Positions 9,101-16,228 of a DNA stretch of 31,220 nt are shown here, in pieces. The stretch spans positions 1 through 31,220 of the forward strand of contig CAKOYQ010000016.1 in the NCBI GenBank assembly GCA_934130935.1, given 5' to 3'. The position numbers and the translations under genes were made by a program. The first letter of the stretch is position 1. Every line of letters begins with the position of its first letter. This DNA comes from an uncultured Clostridia bacterium. GTDB lineage: Bacteria > Bacillota > Clostridia > TANB77 > CAG-508. The notes under the pieces are model-generated. The model did not search any database and had not been told where the DNA came from. It saw nothing but the letters and a program-made list of their open reading frames with translations.

Positions 9101-11565
9101 TTTCTGAAGATGGAAAAAAATATATTATAAGAATAAATAAAGAAAATAAATTGCCAACTACATGGAGCCATATAATGGCAAATAATAAATTCGGAACTGT
9201 TGTTACAGAAAGTGGAGGAGGGTACACTTGGTATAAAAATTCTAGATTAAATAGAGTAACAAGTTGGCATAATAGTGCTTGTACCAATATTCCATCTGAA
9301 ATAATATATCTAAAAGATGAAGAAAATGGCAGAATTTGGACTCCAACAGCAATGCCAATGCCTGATGACAAAAACTATAATGTAATATATGGCTTTGGGT
9401 ATGCAAAATATATTCATTCATGTGATGAGATTTTACAAGAATTAGAGGTTTTTGTTCCTCAAGAAGAGAGTTGCAAAATAAATATTTTGACTTTGAAAAA
9501 TAATGCACCTAAAAAGAAAAAAATGAAAATTGTATATTATGTAAAACCTGTTATAGGAGAAGATGAAATAAAATCAGATGGATATATAAAGCTGCAATAT
9601 GAAGAAAATTCTAATGTTTTAGTGGCGAAGAATCTGTATAATGTAGATGAGTTTAAAGATACAATTTATGTTTCAAGTAGTGAAAAAATAAAGTCTTTTA
9701 CAGGAAATAAGAAGACATTTTTAGGGGAACAAAGAGATGTTATTTTAAAAGAACATGATAAAGGCACATTAAAAACAAATAGTAGAGGCATTTCAAATCC
9801 TAGTGGATTACATCATATGAGACTTGATAATGATAGTGGTATTGGAAAGGAATCTTGTATTGCAATAGAGATTGATATTGAAATAGAAAGTTTTTCAGAA
9901 AAGAAAATTTCTATTATTTTGGGAGCTGATGAAACACCAGTTATTGCCAAAGATGTAGCTTATAAATATTCTAAAGTCCAAAATTGTAATATGGAATTGA
10001 GTAAGATAAAAAATAAATGGAATGATTTATTAGGAAGACTTCAAGTCAAGACACCATATGAATCTTTAAATATTATGTTAAATGGGTGGACGATGTATCA
10101 AACTATAACAAGTAGATTACTTGCGAGAAGCGGATTTTATCAATCAGGAGGAGCATATGGATTTAGAGACCAATTACAAGATGCATATGGAGTAAAGTTT
10201 TTAGACAGCAATGTTTTGTATGAGCAAATAATTAAACACAGTAAACATCAATTTATAGAAGGAGATGTTGAACATTGGTGGCATGAAGAAAATAATAGAG
10301 GCATAAGAACTAAATTTTCTGATGATTTGCTATGGCTACCTTACATGGTCTGCGAGTATATTAAACACACTGGTAATTATGATATTTTGAAAGTTGTTAC
10401 TCCATATTTGCAAGGTGCTAGATTGCAAAAGAATGAAAAAGAAAGATATGAACAATATTTACCGTCAAATGTTGAAGAATCAATTTATGAACATTGTAAA
10501 AGAGCAATAAACAGAGCATGTGGAATTGTAGTAGATAATAGTATAGATACTGAAATGAGTGAGTTATGGAGTTTTGGCAAAAATGGTTTGCCTAAAATAG
10601 GGATAGGAGATTGGAATGATGGATTTAGTAATATAGGGCCAGAAGGAAAAGGAGAAAGTGTGTGGCTAGGGTTTTTCTTATATAATATTTTACAAGAATT
10701 CTCTAAAATTGCTAACTATATGAAAGAAGGAGAACTGGCTCAAAAATACAAAAAAATTGCTAAACAATTACAAGAAGATTTAAACAAAAATGCGTGGGAT
10801 GGACGTTGGTTCAAAAGAGCATTTGCGGATAATGGCGATGTATATGGAAGCATGGAAAATGAAGAGTGTAAAATAGATAGTATAGCTCAAAGTTGGTCTG
10901 TAATTTCAGGAGCAGGAGAAGTATCAAAGCAAAATCAAGCTATGGAAAGCTTGGAAAATCATTTGGTAGATGTAGAAAATGGAATAATAAAATTGCTGGA
11001 TCCTCCATTTGAAAGAGGAAAATTAGAGCCTGGATATATAAAATCATATTTGCCAGGTGTACGTGAAAATGGTGGACAATACACACATGCTGCTGCATGG
11101 GCAGTTATTGCTGAAGCAATGCTTGGAAAAGGAGACAAAGCAGTTGAATGGTATAAAATGATAACACCTATAGAACATGCAAGAACAAAAGATGCTTCTA
11201 ATAAATATAAAGTAGAACCATATGTTATTGCAGCTGATGTATATGGTACACAAAATTTAGCTGGTTCAGGAGGTTGGACTTGGTATACAGGCTCAAGTAG
11301 TTGGTACTATTTGGTGGGGATTCAATATATTCTTGGATTAAATGTTTATCATAATTATATGAGTTTTAATCCATGTATTCCTAAAAATTGGGAAGAATTT
11401 GAGATTAAATATAAATTTGAAGAAAGTATTTACAATATTAAAGTTAAAAATCCTGATAGAAAAAATAGTGGTATTTCTAAAGTTCTAATTGATGGAGTTG
11501 AATGTAAAAATAAAATTCAGCTTAATGGCAATGGAAAGGTTTTTAACATTGAAGTTATAATGTAG
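6139..11565 (+). CDS. ndvB: Cyclic beta-1,2-glucan synthase, glycoamylase-like and GH94 half
   Basis: The C-terminal half (1,808 aa) of the NdvB/ChvB-type enzyme. The frame is open from 6130; the nominal GTG at 6139 has no well-spaced ribosome binding site, supporting a frameshift within one gene. A membrane span at about 8-30 is followed by a glycoamylase-like domain (about 320-470) with WGISEAAFN and TYMAHHQALILL. Two GH94-type phosphorylase modules follow, ending with WWHEENNRGIRTKFSDD, GDWNDG (1490-1495, Asp1494 being the expected general acid) and a GRENGGQYTHAAAW-like segment. In known members the phosphorylase part sets glucan length before cyclisation. Residues about 179-200 come from an in-frame insertion of the GGTCGGTTC repeat. 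The stop codon overlaps the first base of element E1. Confidence 0.88.
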   Translation: MYTVYNLAWVYLLTIIGILWIITPYIMYKISLITVDSEKIENLNKGDRKYLIDVAQRTWQFFRDYLTTENNYLIPDNYQEDRKETIVPRTSSTNIGLSMLAVIASYDLGFEDLEPTIDRLVNIIDTVFELPKWNGHLYNWYNIKTKQPLIPRYVSTVDSGNLVGYMYTTRAFLEEIKERAKMEPTPNYPWAKTEPTLNVPIYKLTQMIEETDFRVLYSEEQRLFSIGFNIEENKLTDSYYDLLASEARQASLVAIAKKDVPQKHWNNLNRTLTVLKKYKGLISWSGTTFEYLMPNINIPRYKGSLLDESCKFLIMNQIEYSQSLGLPWGISEAAFNLKDLHSNYQYKAFGIPWLGLKRGLADEMVVSTYGSVLAITDKPLEVVKNLKILKEQGMYNKYGFYESIDYTPERLSKGKKYEPVKTYMAHHQALILLSINNLFNNKIFQKRFMKNPEIEAVSILLQERMPETFIITNENKEKPEKIKYQDYENYTVREYNKIDERIIRGNVIGNEKYTIAMNQKGVGVSKFEENYINRFKRTDDYNQGIFFYIKDIQTDEIWSATGEDNCDKFTIQFMPDKNQFEKTKGQIKTKFKITVDANEPVEIRRLEIKNDTQEEKIFEITSCFEPVLSKKGQDYAHQAFNNLFLVYGYDEENDYLTVKRRAREYNEKELHLIAKMQTNCEKIGETEFEIDKAKFAGRNNLGIPKSVQNSTPLSKKIGLTTESIIALKNTIKIKPGQNVYVDLILSVEYDKQIAVQNMEKYKVIENVSREFEIVKAKTEAESRYLEIKGKDIDIYQTILSYILFDNPLKNNSKLAYKTYEQKDLWKYGISGDLPIITVTIKYINDIYVIKQIIKAYDFFRTKNIKIELVIIDEENYSYENYIRDEIEGVILNSHLAYMKNIYGGIFVLSKSEMDIRDVNLIKFISALVIDSHLGNLQNIIKDMEDEVLDNYRIVEKSERISVEEDLSKDIDIINSFQNIKYYNEYGAFSEDGKKYIIRINKENKLPTTWSHIMANNKFGTVVTESGGGYTWYKNSRLNRVTSWHNSACTNIPSEIIYLKDEENGRIWTPTAMPMPDDKNYNVIYGFGYAKYIHSCDEILQELEVFVPQEESCKINILTLKNNAPKKKKMKIVYYVKPVIGEDEIKSDGYIKLQYEENSNVLVAKNLYNVDEFKDTIYVSSSEKIKSFTGNKKTFLGEQRDVILKEHDKGTLKTNSRGISNPSGLHHMRLDNDSGIGKESCIAIEIDIEIESFSEKKISIILGADETPVIAKDVAYKYSKVQNCNMELSKIKNKWNDLLGRLQVKTPYESLNIMLNGWTMYQTITSRLLARSGFYQSGGAYGFRDQLQDAYGVKFLDSNVLYEQIIKHSKHQFIEGDVEHWWHEENNRGIRTKFSDDLLWLPYMVCEYIKHTGNYDILKVVTPYLQGARLQKNEKERYEQYLPSNVEESIYEHCKRAINRACGIVVDNSIDTEMSELWSFGKNGLPKIGIGDWNDGFSNIGPEGKGESVWLGFFLYNILQEFSKIANYMKEGELAQKYKKIAKQLQEDLNKNAWDGRWFKRAFADNGDVYGSMENEECKIDSIAQSWSVISGAGEVSKQNQAMESLENHLVDVENGIIKLLDPPFERGKLEPGYIKSYLPGVRENGGQYTHAAAWAVIAEAMLGKGDKAVEWYKMITPIEHARTKDASNKYKVEPYVIAADVYGTQNLAGSGGWTWYTGSSSWYYLVGIQYILGLNVYHNYMSFNPCIPKNWEEFEIKYKFEESIYNIKVKNPDRKNSGISKVLIDGVECKNKIQLNGNGKVFNIEVIM
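6674..6737 (-). repeat. Two GGTCGGTTC repeat units inside the glucan synthase gene
   Basis: Two tandem units, GGGCAAAAATGGAACCGACC at 6674 and the related GGGCAAAAACGGAACCGACC at 6708, lie in the same arrangement as one arm of E1/E2. They read in frame as about 22 residues containing AKMEPTPN and AKTEPTLN, placed in a linker just before the conserved ETDFRVLYSEEQRLFSIG segment. The minus sign refers to the GGTCGGTTC orientation. Confidence 0.85.
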
Positions 11566-11998
11566 GGCAAATTGGGGTCGGTTCCGTTTTTTACCTTTTG
11601 GGAGGAAGGGGGCAATTCGGGGTCGGTTCCAATTTTGCCTTTGGCACATTTGGGGTCGGTTCTATTTTTGCCCTTTTAGATTTTGGTAAAATTAATAATA
11701 TAAATATAAACTTTGTATTACACTCCTCGGTTCATTACAAAACTTAAGAAATTCTAATTCATTTTATGGCTCCCTTTCATTCTCATGAACTATTTCCATA
11801 AAATTCGTAGAATTTCTAAAGTTTTTTCAATCACATTCGTCATTTTATACAAAGTTTATATTTATATTAGTATTAGAATCAAAACTAAAGGGCAAAAATA
11901 GAACCGACCCCAAATGTGCCAAAGGCCAAAATGGAACCGACCCCGAATTGCCCCCTTCCTCCCAAAAGGTAAAAAACGGAACCGACCCCAATTTGCCC
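11565..11998. mobile_element. Palindromic MITE-like element E1 (six GGTCGGTTC units)
   Basis: A 434-bp element with no ORF of its own that can be supported. The left arm (11565-11673) and right arm (11890-11998) are 109-bp inverted repeats differing at only about two positions; each has three GGGGTCGGTTC units. The 216-bp core folds further: 11702-11718 pairs with 11847-11863 (17 perfect pairs), 11741-11756 with 11808-11823 (one mismatch), and 11761-11769 with 11796-11804, leaving a 26-nt loop. It starts on the last base of the glucan synthase stop codon and ends 11 bp before the adhE -35 box. No target-site duplication is visible. It may act as a strong terminator for the upstream gene. No transposase is in the window. 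Confidence 0.85.
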
Positions 11999-12009
11999 TT
12001 TTTTTCCTC

Positions 12010-12038
12010 TTGCAAAAATATTATTTTTTTGTTATGAT
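12010..12038 (+). promoter_or_regulatory. Predicted sigma-A promoter of adhE
   Basis: TTGCAA (12010-12015), 17-bp spacer, TATGAT (12033-12038). The -35 box lies 11 bp beyond the right end of element E1. Confidence 0.6.
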
Positions 12039-12094
12039 AAAACAGAATTAAAAAGGCGAAAAATTTAAGCCATTTAGAAAGGAATGAAGTTAAA

Positions 12095-14698
12095 ATGGAT
12101 AATGAACAAGAAAAAGTTGACAGCATAGAAGCCTTACAACATACGATTGAAATAGTCAGAAAGGCACAAAAGGAATTTTCAAAATATACACAAGAACAAG
12201 TAGACAAAATATTTCAAGCTGCTGCAATAGCAGCAAATCAAAACAGAATACCACTTGCAAAAATGGCAGTAGAAGAAACAGGAATGGGAGTAGTAGAAGA
12301 TAAAGTAATAAAGAACCACTATGCAACAGAATACATTTATAATAAATACAAAAATGAAAAAACATGTGGAGTAATAGAAGAGGACGAAAGTTATGGAATA
12401 AAAAAAGTGGCAGAGCCAATAGGGGTAATAGGAGCAGTAATACCAACAACAAATCCAACATCAACAGCAATATTTAAAACATTAATATCATTAAAAACAA
12501 GAAATGGAATAATAATAAGTCCACACCCAAGAGCAAAACAATCAACAATAGCAGCTGCCAAAGTAGTATTAGAAGCAGCAGTAAAGGCTGGTGCACCTGA
12601 AGGAATAATTGGATGGATTGATGTACCATCACTTGAATTAACAAATTTATTGATGCAATCATCAGATATAATATTAGCAACAGGTGGACCTGGAATGGTA
12701 AAATCAGCATATTCTAGTGGAAAACCAGCTTTAGGTGTAGGGCCAGGAAATACACCAGCAGTAATAGATGAATCAGCAGACATAGTATTAGCAGTAAACT
12801 CAATAATTCATTCAAAAACATTTGATAATGGCATGATATGTGCATCAGAACAATCTGTAATAGTAAGTGACAAAATTTATGACAGAGTAAAAGAAGAATT
12901 TATGAGAAGAGGATGTTATTTACTAAATCCAGAGCAAACAGAAAAAGTAAGAAAAACAATCATAATAAATGGGGCTCTTAATGCAAAGATAGTTGGACAG
13001 TCAGCACATACAATAGCAAAATTAGCAGAAATTGATGTGCCAGAAAATACAAAAATATTAATTGGAGAAGTAGAAAGTGTAGATTTATCAGAAGAATTTG
13101 CACATGAAAAACTATCACCTGTTTTAGCAATGTACAAATCAACAAGTTTTGAAGATGCGGTAAGCAAAGCATACAAATTAATAGAAGATGGGGGATTAGG
13201 ACATACATCTTCATTATATATCAATACAGTTACTGAAAAAGAAAAAATAGAGAAATTTTACAATACAATGAAAACTTGTAGAGTATTAATAAATACACCA
13301 TCATCACAAGGAGGTATTGGAGATTTATATAACTTTAAGTTAGCACCATCGTTAACACTTGGATGTGGAACATGGGGAGGAAATTCTGTATCAGAAAATG
13401 TAGGAATAAAACACTTAATAAATATAAAAACAGTAGCTGAAAGGAGAGAAAATATGCTTTGGTTTAGAGCACCTGAAAAGGTATATATAAAAAGAGGTTG
13501 TTTACCAGTAGCTTTAGAAGAGCTAAAAAATGTAATGGGAAAGAAAAGAGTATTTATAGTAACAGATACATTCCTTTATGAAAATGGATATACAAAAGTG
13601 GTAACAGATAAATTAGATGAAATGGGAATAGTACATGAAACATTTTTTGATGTTGCACCAGATCCAACACTTGCATGTGCAAGAGAAGGAGCCAAATTGA
13701 TTGATGCCTTCAAGCCAGATTGTATAATAGCAGTTGGTGGAGGGTCAGCAATGGATGCTGCAAAGATTATGTGGGTAATGTATGAACATCCAGAAATAGA
13801 TTTCTTAGACATGGCAATGAGATTTATGGATATAAGAAAAAGAGTATATACATTTCCTAAAATGGGAGAAAAAGCATATTTTATTGCAGTTCCAACATCA
13901 GCAGGAACAGGTTCAGAAGTAACACCATTTGCAGTTATTACAGATGAAACAACAGGGCAAAAATATCCATTAGCAGATTATGAATTATTACCTAAGATGG
14001 CAATAGTAGATGTAAATTTAATGATGAATGCACCAAAAGGTTTAACATCAGCATCAGGTATAGATGCTTTAGTTCATTCAATAGAAGCTTATGCATCAAT
14101 GATGGCAACAGAATTTACAGATGGATTAGCATTAGAAGCTATCAAAATAATTTTTGAATACTTACCAAGAGCATATGAAAATGGAGTAAATGATCCAGAA
14201 GCAAGAGAAAAAATGGCAAATGCAGCAACAATGGCTGGTATGGCATTTGCAAATGCATTTTTAGGAATATGTCATTCAATGGGCCACAAGTTAGGAGCAT
14301 ATCATCACTTACCACATGGAGTTACAGTTGCACTTGTATTAGATGAAGTTATGAGATTTAATAGTAAGGAAGTTCCAAATAAAATGGGAACATTTCCACA
14401 ATATGACCACCCACATACATTAAGAAGATATGCAGAAATTGCAGAAGCTTTAAACATAGGTGGAGAAACTGATGAAGAAAAATTAAATAATTTGATAAAT
14501 AAAATTGACGAGCTAAAAGAAAAAATTGGAATTAAGAAAACAATTAAAGAATATGGAATAGATGAACAAACATTTTTGGCAACATTAGATGAAATGTCAG
14601 AAAAAGCATTTGATGATCAATGTACAGGAGCAAATCCTAGATATCCATTGATTAGTGAAATTAAAGATATATATTTAAAAGTGTATTATGGAAATTAG
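12095..14698 (+). CDS. adhE: Bifunctional acetaldehyde/alcohol dehydrogenase AdhE
   Basis: A bifunctional enzyme (867 aa, normal length) that reduces acetyl-CoA to acetaldehyde and then ethanol using NADH, regenerating NAD+ in fermentation. Family members form long helical filaments (spirosomes) in the cytoplasm. The N-terminal CoA-acylating aldehyde dehydrogenase domain (about 1-445) carries the catalytic Cys249 in NGMICASEQ. The C-terminal iron-dependent alcohol dehydrogenase domain (about 455-867) shows GGGSAMDAAK, SAGTGSEVTPF, ASGIDALVHSIEAYAS and the metal-binding stretch GICHSMGHKLGAYHHLPHG (about 724-743). The ATG at 12095 follows an AAAGGA site. A phosphotransferase-family gene follows after 14 bp, suggesting an operon. 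The sequence shows nothing abnormal. Confidence 0.97.
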   Translation: MDNEQEKVDSIEALQHTIEIVRKAQKEFSKYTQEQVDKIFQAAAIAANQNRIPLAKMAVEETGMGVVEDKVIKNHYATEYIYNKYKNEKTCGVIEEDESYGIKKVAEPIGVIGAVIPTTNPTSTAIFKTLISLKTRNGIIISPHPRAKQSTIAAAKVVLEAAVKAGAPEGIIGWIDVPSLELTNLLMQSSDIILATGGPGMVKSAYSSGKPALGVGPGNTPAVIDESADIVLAVNSIIHSKTFDNGMICASEQSVIVSDKIYDRVKEEFMRRGCYLLNPEQTEKVRKTIIINGALNAKIVGQSAHTIAKLAEIDVPENTKILIGEVESVDLSEEFAHEKLSPVLAMYKSTSFEDAVSKAYKLIEDGGLGHTSSLYINTVTEKEKIEKFYNTMKTCRVLINTPSSQGGIGDLYNFKLAPSLTLGCGTWGGNSVSENVGIKHLINIKTVAERRENMLWFRAPEKVYIKRGCLPVALEELKNVMGKKRVFIVTDTFLYENGYTKVVTDKLDEMGIVHETFFDVAPDPTLACAREGAKLIDAFKPDCIIAVGGGSAMDAAKIMWVMYEHPEIDFLDMAMRFMDIRKRVYTFPKMGEKAYFIAVPTSAGTGSEVTPFAVITDETTGQKYPLADYELLPKMAIVDVNLMMNAPKGLTSASGIDALVHSIEAYASMMATEFTDGLALEAIKIIFEYLPRAYENGVNDPEAREKMANAATMAGMAFANAFLGICHSMGHKLGAYHHLPHGVTVALVLDEVMRFNSKEVPNKMGTFPQYDHPHTLRRYAEIAEALNIGGETDEEKLNNLINKIDELKEKIGIKKTIKEYGIDEQTFLATLDEMSEKAFDDQCTGANPRYPLISEIKDIYLKVYYGN

Positions 14699-14712
14699 AG
14701 AGGTGATTAGAA

Positions 14713-15471
14713 ATGGAATATAATTTAAATGAACCAATTACTGAGAGAAAAACAAAAACAGTATATAAAGATGGGCAAAGGACAATAAAATTATTTGTAG
14801 AGAACTATTCAAAAGCAGATATTTTAAATGAGGCACTAATTCAATCAAGAGTAGAAGAAAATACAGATTTACCAATTTCGAGGTTACAAGAGGTAACAAA
14901 AATAGGAAATAGATGGGCATTAGTTACAGAATTTATTGAAGGAATTCCGCTTGATGTTTTAATGAGAGAACATCCAGAAAAAGAAGATGAATATTTAAAT
15001 TTATTTATAGATATTCAATTAGAGGTGCTATCTAAAAGAGTACCATTACTTAATAGAATAAAAGACAAATATAGAAGAAAACTAGCAGAATTAGATATTG
15101 ATACTAATACAAAATATGAACTATCACAAAGACTAGAAGGAATGAAAAATCATGATAAATTATGTCATGGGGATTTTAATCCAAGCAATATTATAATAGA
15201 CAATAATGGCCAATATCATATTATAGATTGGGCTCATGCTACACAAGGCAATGCTTCGGCAGATATAGCAAAAACATATTTAATGTTTTTAATGAGAGGA
15301 AAAAAAGAAATTGCAGAAAAGTATTTAGATTTATTTGCTAAAAAAAGTGAGATTGACAAAGTAAATGTTCAAAGATGGCTTCCAATTATTGCAGCTGTAA
15401 AAATGGAAAAAGCCGAAGATGAAGAACTTGAATTTTTAAAGAGATGTATTGATATTGTTGATTATGAATAA
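14713..15471 (+). CDS. Aminoglycoside phosphotransferase (APH)-fold kinase
   Basis: A 252-aa small-molecule kinase of the APH/choline kinase fold. The catalytic loop is LCHGDFNPSNIII (about 148-160; HxDxxxxN type), followed by HIIDWAHA, the metal-binding DxD-like position (about 168-175). The N-lobe is short, with TKTVYKDGQRTIKLF as the ATP-binding lysine region. The family phosphorylates aminoglycosides, choline, fructosamine and other small molecules; this member's substrate cannot be read from sequence, and antibiotic resistance should not be assumed. The ATG at 14713 follows AGAGGTGA, 14 bp after adhE, with no terminator between, so it is probably co-transcribed with adhE. Confidence 0.8.
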   Translation: MEYNLNEPITERKTKTVYKDGQRTIKLFVENYSKADILNEALIQSRVEENTDLPISRLQEVTKIGNRWALVTEFIEGIPLDVLMREHPEKEDEYLNLFIDIQLEVLSKRVPLLNRIKDKYRRKLAELDIDTNTKYELSQRLEGMKNHDKLCHGDFNPSNIIIDNNGQYHIIDWAHATQGNASADIAKTYLMFLMRGKKEIAEKYLDLFAKKSEIDKVNVQRWLPIIAAVKMEKAEDEELEFLKRCIDIVDYE

Positions 15472-15538
15472 TACCTAAAAAAATACTATTTTTGAATTTC
15501 CATTATAAATTTGAGAATATTTTAATAGTTTTCTATTT

Positions 15539-15581
15539 TTGGTACATACTAAATAATAGAAATATATAGACAATTATTGTC
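15539..15581 (+). promoter_or_regulatory. Possible promoter with a 13-bp palindromic operator
   Basis: TTGGTA (15539-15544), 18-bp spacer and TATATA (15563-15568) are followed at once by the perfect palindrome GACAAT-T-ATTGTC (15569-15581), then AAGGAGG. A palindrome just after the -10 box fits a repressor site. Its layout resembles Fur-family 7-1-7 operators, but the sequence is not a clear PerR, Fur or Zur box. Confidence 0.4.
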
Positions 15582-15596
15582 AAGGAGGAATTTTAT

Positions 15597-16031
15597 ATGG
15601 GAAATCAAAATTTAAATATTTTAGATGAAGTTAATAAAGGGGCAACAATGGGAATGGATGCAATTTCGTTTGTTTCTGAAAAGGTGGAAGATAGTAAATT
15701 TAAACAAGTTTTAGATACAGAATATAATAAATATAAAAAAATTTCTAATAGAGTAAATGATTTATATACTAATTATAGTAATAAAGAGCCTCATGAAACA
15801 AATGCTATGAATAAAGCTATGACATGGTATGGAATTCAAATGAAAACAATGACAGATGATACTACTTCAAAATTATCTGAATTATTAATGCAAGGAACTA
15901 ACATGGGAATTATTGAAGGTAGAAGATTATTAAACCAAAATCAAGATGCAGATAAAGATGTCAAAAATATTTTAAATGATTTTGTTGTTATGCAAGAAGA
16001 TAGTATAGAAACACTAAAAAAGTATTTATAA
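15597..16031 (+). CDS. Helical-bundle protein, possibly ferritin-like (DUF2383-like)
   Basis: A 144-aa soluble protein that appears all-helical: four long amphipathic segments (about 5-30, 33-62, 67-98, 108-144), no cysteine, no signal peptide. This spacing resembles the small four-helix ferritin-like proteins of clostridial genomes (DUF2383 type). The classic paired ExxH metal ligands are not evident, so the assignment is tentative. The start is ATG at 15597 after a strong AAGGAGG. It is monocistronic: a possible promoter and palindromic operator lie upstream and a clear terminator follows. Its function is unknown. Confidence 0.7.
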   Translation: MGNQNLNILDEVNKGATMGMDAISFVSEKVEDSKFKQVLDTEYNKYKKISNRVNDLYTNYSNKEPHETNAMNKAMTWYGIQMKTMTDDTTSKLSELLMQGTNMGIIEGRRLLNQNQDADKDVKNILNDFVVMQEDSIETLKKYL

Positions 16032-16042
16032 TAGAAATTTTA

Positions 16043-16081
16043 TTAGCACTAACTTTTAAAGTTTAGTGCTAATATTTTTTT
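16043..16081 (+). terminator. Rho-independent terminator after the helical-bundle gene
   Basis: TTAGCACTAA (16043-16052) pairs perfectly with TTAGTGCTAA (16063-16072), with inner CTTT/AAAG pairs, followed by TATTTTTTT. Confidence 0.9.
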
Positions 16082-16123
16082 AACAGAGTAAATTATAAAA
16101 AGAAAAAATGTTCGAAAAGAGTA

Positions 16124-16152
16124 TTGACAAAACTAAAAAATAAGATTATAAT
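16124..16152 (+). promoter_or_regulatory. Consensus sigma-A promoter of recN
   Basis: TTGACA (16124-16129), 17-bp spacer, TATAAT (16147-16152): a perfect match, with a LexA box six bases downstream of the -10. Confidence 0.85.
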
Positions 16153-16157
16153 TTAAA

Positions 16158-16171
16158 CGAACATACGTTTA
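16158..16171. promoter_or_regulatory. LexA (SOS) box of recN
   Basis: CGAACATACGTTTA matches the Bacillus/Clostridium LexA consensus CGAAC-N4-GTTYG except at the last base. It lies immediately downstream of a perfect promoter, as expected for a blocking repressor. RecN is a known SOS gene in Firmicutes. Confidence 0.8.
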
Positions 16172-16228
16172 AGAACGATATTTATAACATATAATTTAAA
16201 AATCTGATATAAAAAGGAGCAAGTAATC

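Noticed and set aside
11565..11998. CRISPR array, because of the regularly repeated short units
   Set aside because: The units are in inverted arms, not direct repeats with unique equal-length spacers, and no cas gene is present.
11845..12207. A minus-strand open frame of about 120 codons across the right arm of E1, with repeated GSVPF-like peptides
   Set aside because: It is the repeat unit read as protein. The unit is open in all six frames, the frame runs into adhE in antisense, and there is no ribosome binding site.
12156..12710. Leucine-rich minus-strand frames inside adhE, and similar ones inside fba and the GT39 gene
   Set aside because: They are antisense shadows of AT-rich codons (for example TTA, TTG and CTT runs), with no start signals, and lie fully inside well-supported genes.
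14713..15471. An aminoglycoside resistance gene
   Set aside because: Only the general kinase fold is visible; the operon with adhE and lack of subtype motifs do not support a resistance call.
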